Assembly: GCA_030612725.1 (NCBI GenBank)
Contig: JAUWNJ010000021.1
Span: 1 to 53,686 of the forward strand
Length of the DNA stretch: 53,686 bases
Reading direction: 5' to 3'
From: Planctomycetales bacterium
Lineage (GTDB): Bacteria > Planctomycetota > Phycisphaerae > SM23-33
This document shows positions 25,184 through 33,846 of the stretch, piece after piece (the first letter of the stretch is position 1; each line of letters opens with the position of its first letter). A program made the position numbers and the translations under genes. The notes under the pieces are model-generated. The model searched no databases. It was given only the letters and a program-made list of their open reading frames with translations, and was not told the DNA's origin.

Positions 25184-26365
25184 GTGTCAGCCGGAGCAGT
25201 TGCAAAATTTGAAGATTCCTTCGCCCAATGGCTTGGCGTAAAATCGGCATTCGCCTTCTGGAAAGGCCGGGTGGCGATGTATGCCATTCTCAAATCTATT
25301 GGCGTCGGCGAAGGCGACGAGGTTATCCTTCCTGGCTATACCTGCGTGATGGACGTCAACCCCATCAAATACCTCGGTGCAAAGCCCGTCTATGTTGATA
25401 TAGAGCCTGTTACCTACAACATGGACGTGAACCTGCTGGAAGAAAAGATTACCCCGAAAACAAAGGTTATCGTTGCCCAACACACCTACGGCTACCCGTG
25501 CGACATGGATGCAATCATGGATATTGCAGGCCGCCACGATATTCCGGTTGTGGAGGATTGCTGCCTGGCGTTGGGGTCGAAATACAAAGGCAAACTGTGT
25601 GGGACGTTCGGCGTGGCCTCTTATTGGTCATTCCAGTGGAACAAGCCATTCACCACCGGTATCGGCGGAATGATAACCACCGATGATAGCGGTCTGGCTG
25701 AGAAAATTGAAGCACTCTGCCGGGAAAGACTTCTCCAGCCATCAGCGAAGGCTTCGCTGATGCTCGCGGTTCAGCGAATGGTTTATCGTCTGTTTATCTT
25801 TCCCCGCACGACCGCTTTTGCGACCAGTATGTTCCGGTGGTTGACGAAGAGGGGCGTCGTCATCGGCTCGTCAACGACGTGCGAATTCGAACCGACAATG
25901 GCCGATGACTTTTTCATGGGTATAAGCGACCGTCAGGCCCGCGCGGGTCTGCGACAGATAAAGAAAATCAAAAAAAACATTTCACATCGGCGGAAAATGA
26001 AACCGATTTACGACAACCTTCTCAAGCAGGCTGGATGGGAAACCCCGGAGATTCCTGATTACATGGACCCGGTTTTGGTTCGTTATCCGGTACGTGTAGC
26101 CGACAAGGCCCGGGCAATCGCAGAGGCGCCGCGTCATTTCGTTGAACTCGGCACGTGGTTCGAGTGCCCCTTGCATCCCATTGAGACGCCGATGGGCATG
26201 TATGGGTATTACGACGGTATGTGCCCGGTGGCCGAGCAGGCCTGCCGGGAAGTAGTCAACCTGCCAACGCATCCGCGGGCAAAACAAGCTACAGCCGTTC
26301 GCAGTGCGAACTTCGTGCAATCCATCGGAGAAGCCTCACCCCCCAATGCGCATCGCTTACCATGA
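25184..26365 (+). CDS. Second DegT-family aminotransferase
   Basis: A 393-residue PLP-dependent aminotransferase, distinct from its neighbour (FWKGRVAMYAILKSIGVGEGDEV, VDIEPVTYNMDVN, VVEDCCLALGSKY). The aldimine lysine lies in FQWNKPFTTGIGG, so the active site is kept. The start is GTG with GGAGG overlapping the end of the first aminotransferase gene, so translation is probably coupled. The 3' end runs nine bases into the end of the convergent glycosyltransferase gene. It presumably acts on a different keto-sugar or at a different position than the first enzyme. Confidence 0.9.
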   Translation: MSAGAVAKFEDSFAQWLGVKSAFAFWKGRVAMYAILKSIGVGEGDEVILPGYTCVMDVNPIKYLGAKPVYVDIEPVTYNMDVNLLEEKITPKTKVIVAQHTYGYPCDMDAIMDIAGRHDIPVVEDCCLALGSKYKGKLCGTFGVASYWSFQWNKPFTTGIGGMITTDDSGLAEKIEALCRERLLQPSAKASLMLAVQRMVYRLFIFPRTTAFATSMFRWLTKRGVVIGSSTTCEFEPTMADDFFMGISDRQARAGLRQIKKIKKNISHRRKMKPIYDNLLKQAGWETPEIPDYMDPVLVRYPVRVADKARAIAEAPRHFVELGTWFECPLHPIETPMGMYGYYDGMCPVAEQACREVVNLPTHPRAKQATAVRSANFVQSIGEASPPNAHRLP

Positions 26366-27598
26366 AGCATCGCCCAGCGGACGCCGCTCGGCAACTGCGG
26401 CAAAAATCGCTTCGGTTCGTTTGGCGATAACGTCGCGGTCGAACCGTTTTGCCAGTTCCAGGCAGTTTCGGCGCACACGCTGCAACTCGGTGGGGTTTTC
26501 AGACAGGTCGAGAATGGCTTCGGACATCTCTTTACCGTCCAGTGGTTCGAATGTCCTCCCTGCGTTGAATTGCGTTACGAGGGCGTCGCCTTCGCATCCT
26601 CCGGCCACAATCGGCGGCGTTCCGGCTGCGAGGGCCTCATACACCTTTGAAGGCATGGTCCCCGGCAACTGCGTCATTAGTGGCACCAGGCTAACGTCAC
26701 ACGAAGCCAGAACGGCCGGCATTTCCTTCTTGGCCCTGCGATCGAAGAACTTCAGGTTGGTCAGGTTTTTCTCTTTCGCCATGACCACCAACTCTTCTTT
26801 CGTCGGACCATCTCCCACCATAACAAACTTGATTTCTGGATGATCTTTCAGTCGTTCCGCCGCTTCAACGGCAGCTTCAAGCCCCTGCGCCAACCCGTGC
26901 AGCCCGCAGTAACCGACGAGAAAATCATCAGGACCTGCTCCAAGACTCGCCCGAACTTCACCGCTGCGCAAATCGGGCCTGAAGAACTTTGTGTCCACTC
27001 CGTTGCTTATTACGGCCGTGCGGACACGGGGAAACCGCTCGTTAATCTGACCCGCCGCTCCGGGATTCGTCAGGGCCACAACATCCGAATGTTCGTAGCC
27101 GAACTTCTCAAGCCAGAACATCGCTTTCAGGAAAGGTCCACCAGTGGTGTGTCCCATGCGAACGATAATATCAGGCCAGATGTCGGAAACATTCATGATT
27201 ATCCGCGCTCCGGTCGCTCGCCCGATTATCAGACCCGACGGAACCAGAAACAGCGGCGGACTCTCGAAAAGCACAACGTCCTGCCTGCCCAGACCCCATA
27301 TTCCCAGCAATACGCTCGATAACACGAACGACATATAACTCAGCAGCCTCGGAAGCGTACGCGACGATTTCGACGGATATATCCACGTCCGTATGACGCG
27401 AATCCCGTCCATATCCTCCCGCGAGTATATCTTTCGTCGGTATCCGTCGAAAACCTTTCCGGTCGGATAATTCGGCATGGCCGTTAGAACTGTAATCGTA
27501 TGACCCTTGTCGCGTAGGCGTGTCGCCAGTTCATAAAGCCTCGCCTGCGGTGCGCCCATCTCCGGCGGAAAATATTGTGTGATAATCAGTAGTTTCAT
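26357..27598 (-). CDS. Glycosyltransferase family 4 (WbuB-like)
   Basis: A 413-residue GT-B glycosyltransferase that adds a sugar from a nucleotide donor to the growing lipid-linked repeat unit. The N-terminal MKLLIITQYFPPEMGAPQAR with LATRLRDKGHTITVLTAMPNYPTG is typical of WbuB/WcaI-like enzymes. The C-terminal donor domain has FVMVGDGPTKEELV and the E-x7-E-like SKVYEALAAGTPPIV. It is the last gene of a minus-strand run: the upstream acetyltransferase overlaps it by four bases (ATGA). Its 3' end overlaps the convergent aminotransferase gene by nine bases. Confidence 0.9.
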   Translation of the reverse strand: MKLLIITQYFPPEMGAPQARLYELATRLRDKGHTITVLTAMPNYPTGKVFDGYRRKIYSREDMDGIRVIRTWIYPSKSSRTLPRLLSYMSFVLSSVLLGIWGLGRQDVVLFESPPLFLVPSGLIIGRATGARIIMNVSDIWPDIIVRMGHTTGGPFLKAMFWLEKFGYEHSDVVALTNPGAAGQINERFPRVRTAVISNGVDTKFFRPDLRSGEVRASLGAGPDDFLVGYCGLHGLAQGLEAAVEAAERLKDHPEIKFVMVGDGPTKEELVVMAKEKNLTNLKFFDRRAKKEMPAVLASCDVSLVPLMTQLPGTMPSKVYEALAAGTPPIVAGGCEGDALVTQFNAGRTFEPLDGKEMSEAILDLSENPTELQRVRRNCLELAKRFDRDVIAKRTEAIFAAVAERRPLGDASW

Positions 27599-28275
27599 TG
27601 TTCATTTCCAACAGGGCGTTTGAAGTATGTACCGCTCGGTATGGTAAGAACCGGCGTCCACCCACTTTTTTTATACATGGCAATGGCTGCATCGTTATCG
27701 TTATGCACACTCAGGCGCATCGTCCTGTACCCGCGCCGACTGCTCTCGATACGGAATGCCTCCATGAGCATTTTTCCCACGCCGCAACCGCGATAGTCAG
27801 GATGTGTGCAGACCGAAAGCAGGTTGGACCACGTCCCTGACGGGTCTTCCGGTGCTGGCGGATATTTCTCCTGCGGCACGAGGTGAATCTTTCGCACGAT
27901 TTTCCGAAGAAGTCCGACAAAGTGTTCGGCCAGGCGGTGGCGAACCCGACAATGGATGAAGAACTTACAGAAAGACGTACTTATAAATCGCAGAATATGC
28001 CTTCTCATGAACGCTGCCCGCAACTCGGGTTTTCCACCGGCAACAAGCCCGACGACTCGCTTGTTTTTACGGTCGATCGCCATCATGCAAATACCGTCAG
28101 GATCGTCGATATAGAACCTGTAAAAGGTGCGCAGAAAACCCGACCCCAACAGGGTAAGGAACTCACCGGGGAATGCTGCCTCATGGCAACTCGCAATACC
28201 TTCGAGGTCTTCACGCCCTGCGGATGCGACAGTAACCAAAGGCGGGTTGTTCAGCAATTTTGTTGAAACACTCAC
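27595..28275 (-). CDS. GNAT family N-acetyltransferase
   Basis: A 226-residue acetyltransferase of the GNAT fold. The acetyl-CoA-binding motif is visible as LLSVCTHPDYRGCGVGKMLMEAF (written here as LSVCTHPDYRGCGVGK plus what follows), then MRLSVHNDNDAAIAMYKKSGW, a classic motif B. The likely role is acetylation of an amino sugar made by the DegT enzymes nearby, inferred from context only. The start is GTG, overlapping the upstream glycosyltransferase by four bases (GTGA), and the stop overlaps the downstream one. The three genes are a tightly coupled unit. Confidence 0.88.
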   Translation of the reverse strand: MSVSTKLLNNPPLVTVASAGREDLEGIASCHEAAFPGEFLTLLGSGFLRTFYRFYIDDPDGICMMAIDRKNKRVVGLVAGGKPELRAAFMRRHILRFISTSFCKFFIHCRVRHRLAEHFVGLLRKIVRKIHLVPQEKYPPAPEDPSGTWSNLLSVCTHPDYRGCGVGKMLMEAFRIESSRRGYRTMRLSVHNDNDAAIAMYKKSGWTPVLTIPSGTYFKRPVGNEQ

Positions 28276-29522
28276 GTTCGGAGATTTTCCTTTTTCACTA
28301 ACGTTTCAAGTACTACAAGATAACGGTCGGACAGATTCCTGCGATTATAACGCGAACCGACGTATCGAAAACCAGCCCCGGCCATCTTTTCAGTCCATTC
28401 GGGGGCATCTTTTATTTTCAGGATTGCAGAAGCGATTGATTCGGTGTTTTCCGGTTCGGCGTAAAGTCCCGCGCCAGCGTCTTCGACGAGGCTGCGCGCT
28501 ACGCCGTCAATGGCGATTATTATCGGACGTTTACAGGCCATATAATCGAAAACCTTGTTGGGATAGACGGTCTTAAACGTGTCGTTCTTCATCAGCACAG
28601 CAGTGCATACGTCCGAAGCATTGATGTAATCAGCCACCTGCTCTTTCGGTACGGCATCGACGAAGATCACATTATCCAACCCTCGCCGTTCGGCATCCTT
28701 GATGAGCATAGGCTTTTCCATCCCATCGCCGACCAGCATGATGCGGATGTCAGGATGGCTGTCTTTGATGCGTTCGGCCACATCCAGCAATTGCCCGACG
28801 CGGTTGGCTCGGCCATGAGCGCCGAAATAACTGACGACAAACTTGCCCTCAAGCCTCAGTCGGCGGCGGACCTCGTTGTCCTTAGGCCCCGGCTTCATTA
28901 TGTCAAGGTCCGCACCATTGGGGATCATACTTATCCGCTTCGGCGGGATTCGCTTTTTCTTTATAAGTGCCTGCTCAAACGCAGGCGTCAGGACGTTAAT
29001 CCACGAGGCGCGCCTGTAGGCCAGTTCCTCCAGACGGTAACTCATCCAAATTATGGGCTTGGATGTAAGCACGCCCGTGTCGATCGCACTTTCGGGCCAG
29101 AGGTCACGGACCTCGAAGACTGCCCGGACGCCGTAGAAGACCGACAGCAGCCACATCGTAATGGCCACTGTCAGCGGCGGGCTGGTCGCGATAATGACAT
29201 CGGGTCGGGGAGCGTGGGCGATTCCTGCCCATGTCGCCGAAAACGCGAAACACAGGTACGCCCAGAACCGACCGAAGAAACTGCGGTTGTACGCCTCGCT
29301 TACATGACAGCGATAGACCGTTACACCGGGGCCAGGCCGCTCGCGGACGACGAATTTGCCCTTGTATTCGGGTGCCTTCGTGCCTTTGGCGTAATGGACC
29401 ATACCGGCCAGGATCGTTACTTCGTGCCCGGCATCAGCCCAGTACTTTGCGAACTGGTTCCACCGCGACCCGCCGGCATCGCCTTTGCCCAGGAAATATT
29501 GATGTATTACCAGGATTCTCAT
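28272..29522 (-). CDS. Glycosyltransferase family 4
   Basis: A 416-residue GT-B enzyme of the same broad family as the gene at 26357 but clearly diverged. It has MRILVIHQYFLGKGDAGGSR, FEVRDLWPESAIDTG, the donor-domain IMLVGDGMEKPMLI, and YPNKVFDYMACKRPII. It begins four bases after the heparinase-like gene and overlaps the acetyltransferase gene. Donor and acceptor cannot be told from sequence. Confidence 0.9.
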   Translation of the reverse strand: MRILVIHQYFLGKGDAGGSRWNQFAKYWADAGHEVTILAGMVHYAKGTKAPEYKGKFVVRERPGPGVTVYRCHVSEAYNRSFFGRFWAYLCFAFSATWAGIAHAPRPDVIIATSPPLTVAITMWLLSVFYGVRAVFEVRDLWPESAIDTGVLTSKPIIWMSYRLEELAYRRASWINVLTPAFEQALIKKKRIPPKRISMIPNGADLDIMKPGPKDNEVRRRLRLEGKFVVSYFGAHGRANRVGQLLDVAERIKDSHPDIRIMLVGDGMEKPMLIKDAERRGLDNVIFVDAVPKEQVADYINASDVCTAVLMKNDTFKTVYPNKVFDYMACKRPIIIAIDGVARSLVEDAGAGLYAEPENTESIASAILKIKDAPEWTEKMAGAGFRYVGSRYNRRNLSDRYLVVLETLVKKENLRT

Positions 29523-29526
29523 GATT

Positions 29527-31704
29527 TTACGATTTAACTGATAGCAACGGTCGCCAACGATCGGAATCGAACTGAACCTCGCGGATTATCTGACCTTCAC
29601 CGCCCGGCGGGACAAGTTCGACACGCCCGACAGCCTCGTCGTGTTCAGACCAGGCAATCACGGAACCAACCGAACATTCCGTAATTACACAGTCCCGCCC
29701 AAGGCTCACCAGCGTAACAAAACGCACCGGCAGGATATCGTCCACGCTTGCACAGGTAGTCGGAGCGGACGTTCGCTGCCCGTAGTAAAGCGACTGCCAG
29801 CCCATGCGCCGCTGGTTGTCCAGCCCCCGTTCCAGGCGGACATCCATATTGCGGCTACTACTATCGACAAACAGACGTACCTCGTCGCCGTTGGCGTCCA
29901 TTTTTACCGTCTTATCCTCAAGCCGGCACGGGAAATCGGCCAGATGCCAGAACAACCGAACGTCCGCCTGTCCATGCCCGATAATATCGTCAACAATCAA
30001 CCAATAATCATTCCCAATTCGGCATATTGTCCGGCGGTGTGTCGCTTTACACGGCAGACGCCCGTATCCGTAATGCTCACCCTGCCACAATTCTATTTGC
30101 CCATGCTGAACGTGCCCGATGAAGCGGGACTCGACAAGGGAGAACCATCTGAACCTCGGCCCCTTGATCATCTGGTCCACGTTACCGACGACAACGGTAT
30201 TATGAGCCGACGTGGACAGGAAATACATGTTCCAGTGTTCGTCCGGGTCGAAGTAGATATACGAGCCGGAATCACGCAGCACATTTATGCCGCGCCACCA
30301 GAGGTCCATATGTAGCATGTCGGCCTGATTGGGGCGATTGCGATACGTATGACACCGCGTCATCGCCCACGACCTCCGCCCACGCAGGGTGAAATAACCC
30401 CCGGCGAGAAAATCGCTGCTTACCCGCTCGTCCGAACGCACATCAGACTTCATCGCCTCATGCCCAAACAACCACAGCAGGTCCTCCTGCCAGGGACCTT
30501 CCTGATACAACTGCTCGTGATGGAAGAGATAATGCATACTCTCGATAATCGGGCGGTAATCGAGATAATCGCAACTATCGAGCGGCAATATGTTCGCCCC
30601 GTCGTTCGGGCCATAGTTGGGAACTCCTCCGGTCTCCGAATCCTGCAACTGATAGAGAAATTCGTATGACTTTTTCAATCGCTCCATTGTCAGGTCGGAG
30701 AATGTCTGGCCGTTCATCTCGCCCAGCCGAAGGCACCATAAATAGTTGTGCAGCATCAGGCGCTGATAGTTCATCGAGTGTTGCGTATAGGATCCGTCAG
30801 ACCAATTGTGCTGACGCGCTTCGTCTTCCAGCACACGATGCCCAAGTTCGCGCCAGCGTTCGGCATTCTCTAATTCCGGGAAGAGAAGGCCGATTGTGTA
30901 CAAACCGGCGGCTTCACTGACGGCGTGGTTTCCCATCTGTGCCCGGGCGTAGTTGATATTTCCGGCGATACGTTCCGCCGAACCTGCCAGGAGAGTTACC
31001 AGACGCGCCACTCTCTCGTCGGTTGTAGCCGGGCTGTCCCAGAGAACGTGCATTGCAAAAATGCAGGCAAGCGACCGTATAGCGATTTCCTGACCGCACT
31101 GCCAGTTAGGCCCCATCTGCGGGGGGTTGGCAACCATCCAGGATTCTAACAGCTGCCAGAACGCTTCGGCATATTTATCGTCCCTATCTGCCGCATACGC
31201 CCGCGCCAGGGCATAGGCCCATCCGAACCGTGAAGGTTCCCATATGAACTTGATGTCACCGACAGATTCGTCAAAATCGCCGCGATCACACCAGTGCTGC
31301 TGTGCCGAGGTCTGCTGTCCGGTGAAAGGGTTTCTGTGCCAGTTAATATCCGGATATCCAACGGAGGCGACTTCGTTGAAAAAGTACCGCATCCTGCCTT
31401 CCATGAGCGCATCGGCCTCACCGATAGCGTCTGAAACCCATTCCGCACGCGGTTTTGGAGGCTGACCTAACGGGAAGAAGAATTTCACCGCAGATTTTTC
31501 ACGAAATGAGCGATATTCTGCCGCCCCGGACGGAGCGTCCCCGCCAAGCCAGTATGCCAGAGGGCGCTGGTCCCACTGCCAGGCGGGAAACTTCCGCTTC
31601 AATATCCCACAGTTTCTCTTAAGGTCGTGAGTGAGGCGAAAAAGACATCGCCTCAACCCATACTGTTGAATCAATACACGACACCTTTTGATTCTTTCTG
31701 TCAT
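29527..31704 (-). CDS. Heparinase II/III family polysaccharide lyase-like protein
   Basis: A 725-residue protein. The N-terminal alpha-helical toroid (about 80-400) has the heparinase N-domain pattern (INWHRNPFTGQQ, FIWEPSRFGWAYALARAY, GNHAVSEAAGLYTIG, GSYTQHSMNYQRLMLHNYLW). The C-terminal beta-sandwich (about 420-600) has AMTRCHTYRNRPNQADMLHM and INVLRDSGSY, typical of PF07940. No signal peptide is seen, which fits enzymes of this type found in polysaccharide gene clusters of many bacteria, often beside a bi-domain oxidoreductase. The remnant of exactly such an oxidoreductase lies just upstream (31741-31932). It probably trims or remodels a uronate-containing polymer; the substrate is unknown. 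Confidence 0.88.
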   Translation of the reverse strand: MTERIKRCRVLIQQYGLRRCLFRLTHDLKRNCGILKRKFPAWQWDQRPLAYWLGGDAPSGAAEYRSFREKSAVKFFFPLGQPPKPRAEWVSDAIGEADALMEGRMRYFFNEVASVGYPDINWHRNPFTGQQTSAQQHWCDRGDFDESVGDIKFIWEPSRFGWAYALARAYAADRDDKYAEAFWQLLESWMVANPPQMGPNWQCGQEIAIRSLACIFAMHVLWDSPATTDERVARLVTLLAGSAERIAGNINYARAQMGNHAVSEAAGLYTIGLLFPELENAERWRELGHRVLEDEARQHNWSDGSYTQHSMNYQRLMLHNYLWCLRLGEMNGQTFSDLTMERLKKSYEFLYQLQDSETGGVPNYGPNDGANILPLDSCDYLDYRPIIESMHYLFHHEQLYQEGPWQEDLLWLFGHEAMKSDVRSDERVSSDFLAGGYFTLRGRRSWAMTRCHTYRNRPNQADMLHMDLWWRGINVLRDSGSYIYFDPDEHWNMYFLSTSAHNTVVVGNVDQMIKGPRFRWFSLVESRFIGHVQHGQIELWQGEHYGYGRLPCKATHRRTICRIGNDYWLIVDDIIGHGQADVRLFWHLADFPCRLEDKTVKMDANGDEVRLFVDSSSRNMDVRLERGLDNQRRMGWQSLYYGQRTSAPTTCASVDDILPVRFVTLVSLGRDCVITECSVGSVIAWSEHDEAVGRVELVPPGGEGQIIREVQFDSDRWRPLLSVKS

Positions 31705-31740
31705 TTGGAAACCGGACCAAGGGCGGTTTTCGCCTCGGCA

Positions 31741-31932
31741 TTATAATCGTATGGCCTTGTCCGCCTTGGCGATGAAGGAGCCTTTACCTAACTCCACCAG
31801 CATCCGCTCGGACCCAGCCGAGATAAAAGAAGCCCGCGTCCGGATCAGCACACCGCTCCGCCTTAATCCTGGCGAGGAAACTTTTTCGACCTTGGTTTGG
31901 CCTATCCGCAAATTCCGCGAAACTTGTCGCAT
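31741..31932 (-). pseudogene. Truncated bi-domain oxidoreductase (zinc-dehydrogenase/Gfo-Idh type) N-terminus
   Basis: A 63-codon open frame whose product starts MRQVSRNLRIGQTKVEKV and ends GKGSFIAKADKAIRL. It matches the first ~60 residues of the bi-domain oxidoreductases (zinc-binding dehydrogenase plus Gfo/Idh/MocA) usually encoded next to heparinase genes in polysaccharide clusters, which run about 700 residues (for example 'GVLVRTAASLISAGTERMLVEFGK'). The rest is absent: the frame stops and the heparinase gene begins 36 bases later. It looks like a large deletion that left the 5' end in place. Confidence 0.7.
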
Positions 31933-31973
31933 GGATTTTTCTACATTGAATATATCGGCAGAAGAGGGATTGG

Positions 31974-33125
31974 CTATGCAGACATCAATGTTTTCTCCAT
32001 AACGTTCTTTAGGTTGCTCATGTCTATGATTAATTTGTCTTCCGGTACGTCAAGACATTTTGCCTTGGATTCCATCAGGTTCTCGATTGTCAGACTATCC
32101 AAAAATGCCCCGGAAAAGTTTGGCGAATGAGGGTCAATCGCATACCCAATACCCCATTTTGCTACGCGCTCGGCTAAAACGGTTCCGCTCGCGACCAGAA
32201 GCGGGATGCCAAAAAAAACATGCTCATAGAGTTTGTTTGGCAAGGCAACTCGAACATTGTAATCCCGATTATCATACACCGCAAATCCGAGATCTAAATC
32301 AGAATGTATCTTTTCCATATCCTCCGGATTCCGGTATTCTCCATGATAAAAGATGTTGGAGTATTTACGGCACACAGCGTGAATTTTATCCATCTCATAT
32401 CCATCGCCATGAATGTGAAACTCGTATAGATCGCTTCGCTGACCAATGGCCTCCAGGAAAGGGAGCATAACGTCAAGGTATCGAATCACGCCAATGTAGC
32501 CAATTCGAATTCGGTTGGGGACAGGTGTGGGTTCTGCCGGACGGGTTAGTTGATTGGCAACGGTTGGGGGTAATTGATTTTCCAGGAGGACCGCTTTGGC
32601 CGAGATGCCTGGAATCCGCTTATCAAGTTCTTCCAGAAAACCCTCGCTGGTAATGATTACCCCCAGGGCTTTTCGAAGAGTCCTGTTTTCTAATTTACAG
32701 CAAAGATCGGACAACACACCCTTGTGTCGTGTGGAAAATCGCAGGTCGCTGATTTCGTATAACAGACCATGACGACCGATTCCTATCAGAGGGGCGATCA
32801 ATGTGCTGTCAAATCCCATGAAGTAGGTGAAATCTTTTCTTCGGAACAGCTCGCGAAGAAAAATTTTCAAGAAACCAGTCACTTCTGTGAACAGACGCTT
32901 GAGAGTCAAACCGGATGTCATTTTCCCCACAATCCTGATATCCGCCTGGGACTCATTCAATTTGCCGGATTTTTCGTACAGGCAACGGTCAAAAGCATAA
33001 ACCGTCAGATCAAGCCCAAGCGATTCGAGATATAGGATGCGTCTCTGGATACGCGGACTGTTGATGCTCATGGCAACCATAACCAGGCGTTTCCCCTGCA
33101 ACAAATCGTTTTCACTTACTTTCAT
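31974..33125 (-). CDS. Glycosyltransferase family 4-like protein
   Basis: A 383-residue GT-B-fold protein. The start 'KRLVMVAMSINSPRIQRRIL' and 'LGLDLTVYAFDR' fit the acceptor-side Rossmann domain. 'RIGYIGVIRYLDVMLPFLEA', 'YEFHIHGDGYEMDKIHAV', 'NIFYHGEYRNPEDMEKI' and 'PNKLYEHVFFGIPLLVA' fit the donor domain. I begin at the ATG at 33125 with AGAGG upstream; the open frame extends another 36 codons through a decayed gene. Base composition looks more AT-rich than the housekeeping genes, in line with a later-acquired segment. Substrate unknown. Confidence 0.82.
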   Translation of the reverse strand: MKVSENDLLQGKRLVMVAMSINSPRIQRRILYLESLGLDLTVYAFDRCLYEKSGKLNESQADIRIVGKMTSGLTLKRLFTEVTGFLKIFLRELFRRKDFTYFMGFDSTLIAPLIGIGRHGLLYEISDLRFSTRHKGVLSDLCCKLENRTLRKALGVIITSEGFLEELDKRIPGISAKAVLLENQLPPTVANQLTRPAEPTPVPNRIRIGYIGVIRYLDVMLPFLEAIGQRSDLYEFHIHGDGYEMDKIHAVCRKYSNIFYHGEYRNPEDMEKIHSDLDLGFAVYDNRDYNVRVALPNKLYEHVFFGIPLLVASGTVLAERVAKWGIGYAIDPHSPNFSGAFLDSLTIENLMESKAKCLDVPEDKLIIDMSNLKNVMEKTLMSA

Positions 33126-33180
33126 TCGAGACCTCTTCCTTCGCGGAATACGGCGACTGCATCCACCAGCCACGAACGGA

Positions 33181-33438
33181 ATGCGATATTGTTGCCGCAA
33201 ATCTGTCCGGCACCGCTCTACCCTGTAAGGCATACGTTCGCAGTTGCTGGTGGAATATTCCGCCGAAGTTCCTGACGTTGATTAGTTTCGTTCCGGCAAT
33301 GTCCTATCCATGGAATATCTTAAGGCTGATGCCTTCGGCTTTGGCCAGGCGGGCAAAGATAGGCGCACGCCACCTCTGGCAGATCCGATAGGTAACGGCA
33401 ACCTTGATATCCCGCTGAATCTTATAAGGTTTTTGCAT
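33181..33438 (-). pseudogene. Remnant of a family 4 glycosyltransferase with premature stop
   Basis: From an ATG at 33438 the minus strand reads 'VAVTYRICQRWRAPIFARL' and 'AKAEGISLKIFHG', then a TAG (33306-33304), and continues in the same frame with 'DIAGTKLINVRNFGG' and 'IFHQQL'. Together these match the N-terminal ~55 residues of family 4 glycosyltransferases that start 'YRICQkWRvPfFerL...L.vyHG.d..GtK..n'. Recognisable similarity fades after about 33240; the frame stays open to 33112, into the start of the next gene. So a nonsense mutation plus loss of the rest of the gene is visible. Confidence 0.65.
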
Positions 33439-33846
33439 TTCGTTGAATCGTCGAAGACGACCCCTCTGACGGTCAAATTCCTGCACGATAAATGGTTGAT
33501 TCCGGGAGTGCCTCCCAGGGCCGCAACAAACAAACCCTCAGTTGGCATGACTGCAAGGCGTCGCACGTTTCACGAACAGCCACCATGTATCGCATTATAC
33601 TACTTTTACTATCGGCGCGACAATTCTACAACGTTAGGTTTATGCCGTTGGAAGCAACGGGCCCTTAAGAAGGCCTTGTGCGTGGGTTGTCTCGGCCATG
33701 GCAGGGACACGCTGTTATCGTCACGCCCGGCGGTCATCCCGAGTATCTCCAATCGGCTCGCTCAGTGCCTTGACATGTGGTGTGAGGCCACAGTAAAATC
33801 ACCGTTTCTTGGAAGACACCTTTTCAAACAGACGGGACATCAACCG
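33439..33846. other. Gap without a recognisable gene
   Basis: About 400 bases between the glycosyltransferase remnant and the deacetylase start. An open frame crosses it in phase with the deacetylase gene from 33310, but its product shows no family similarity, and it lies partly opposite the remnant. No RNA gene or repeat is evident. Probably decayed DNA plus the deacetylase promoter. Confidence 0.5.

Noticed and set aside
33310-33846. N-terminal 179-codon extension of the deacetylase frame
   Set aside because: No family similarity, partly opposite a glycosyltransferase remnant; the deacetylase similarity starts at the ATG at 33847.
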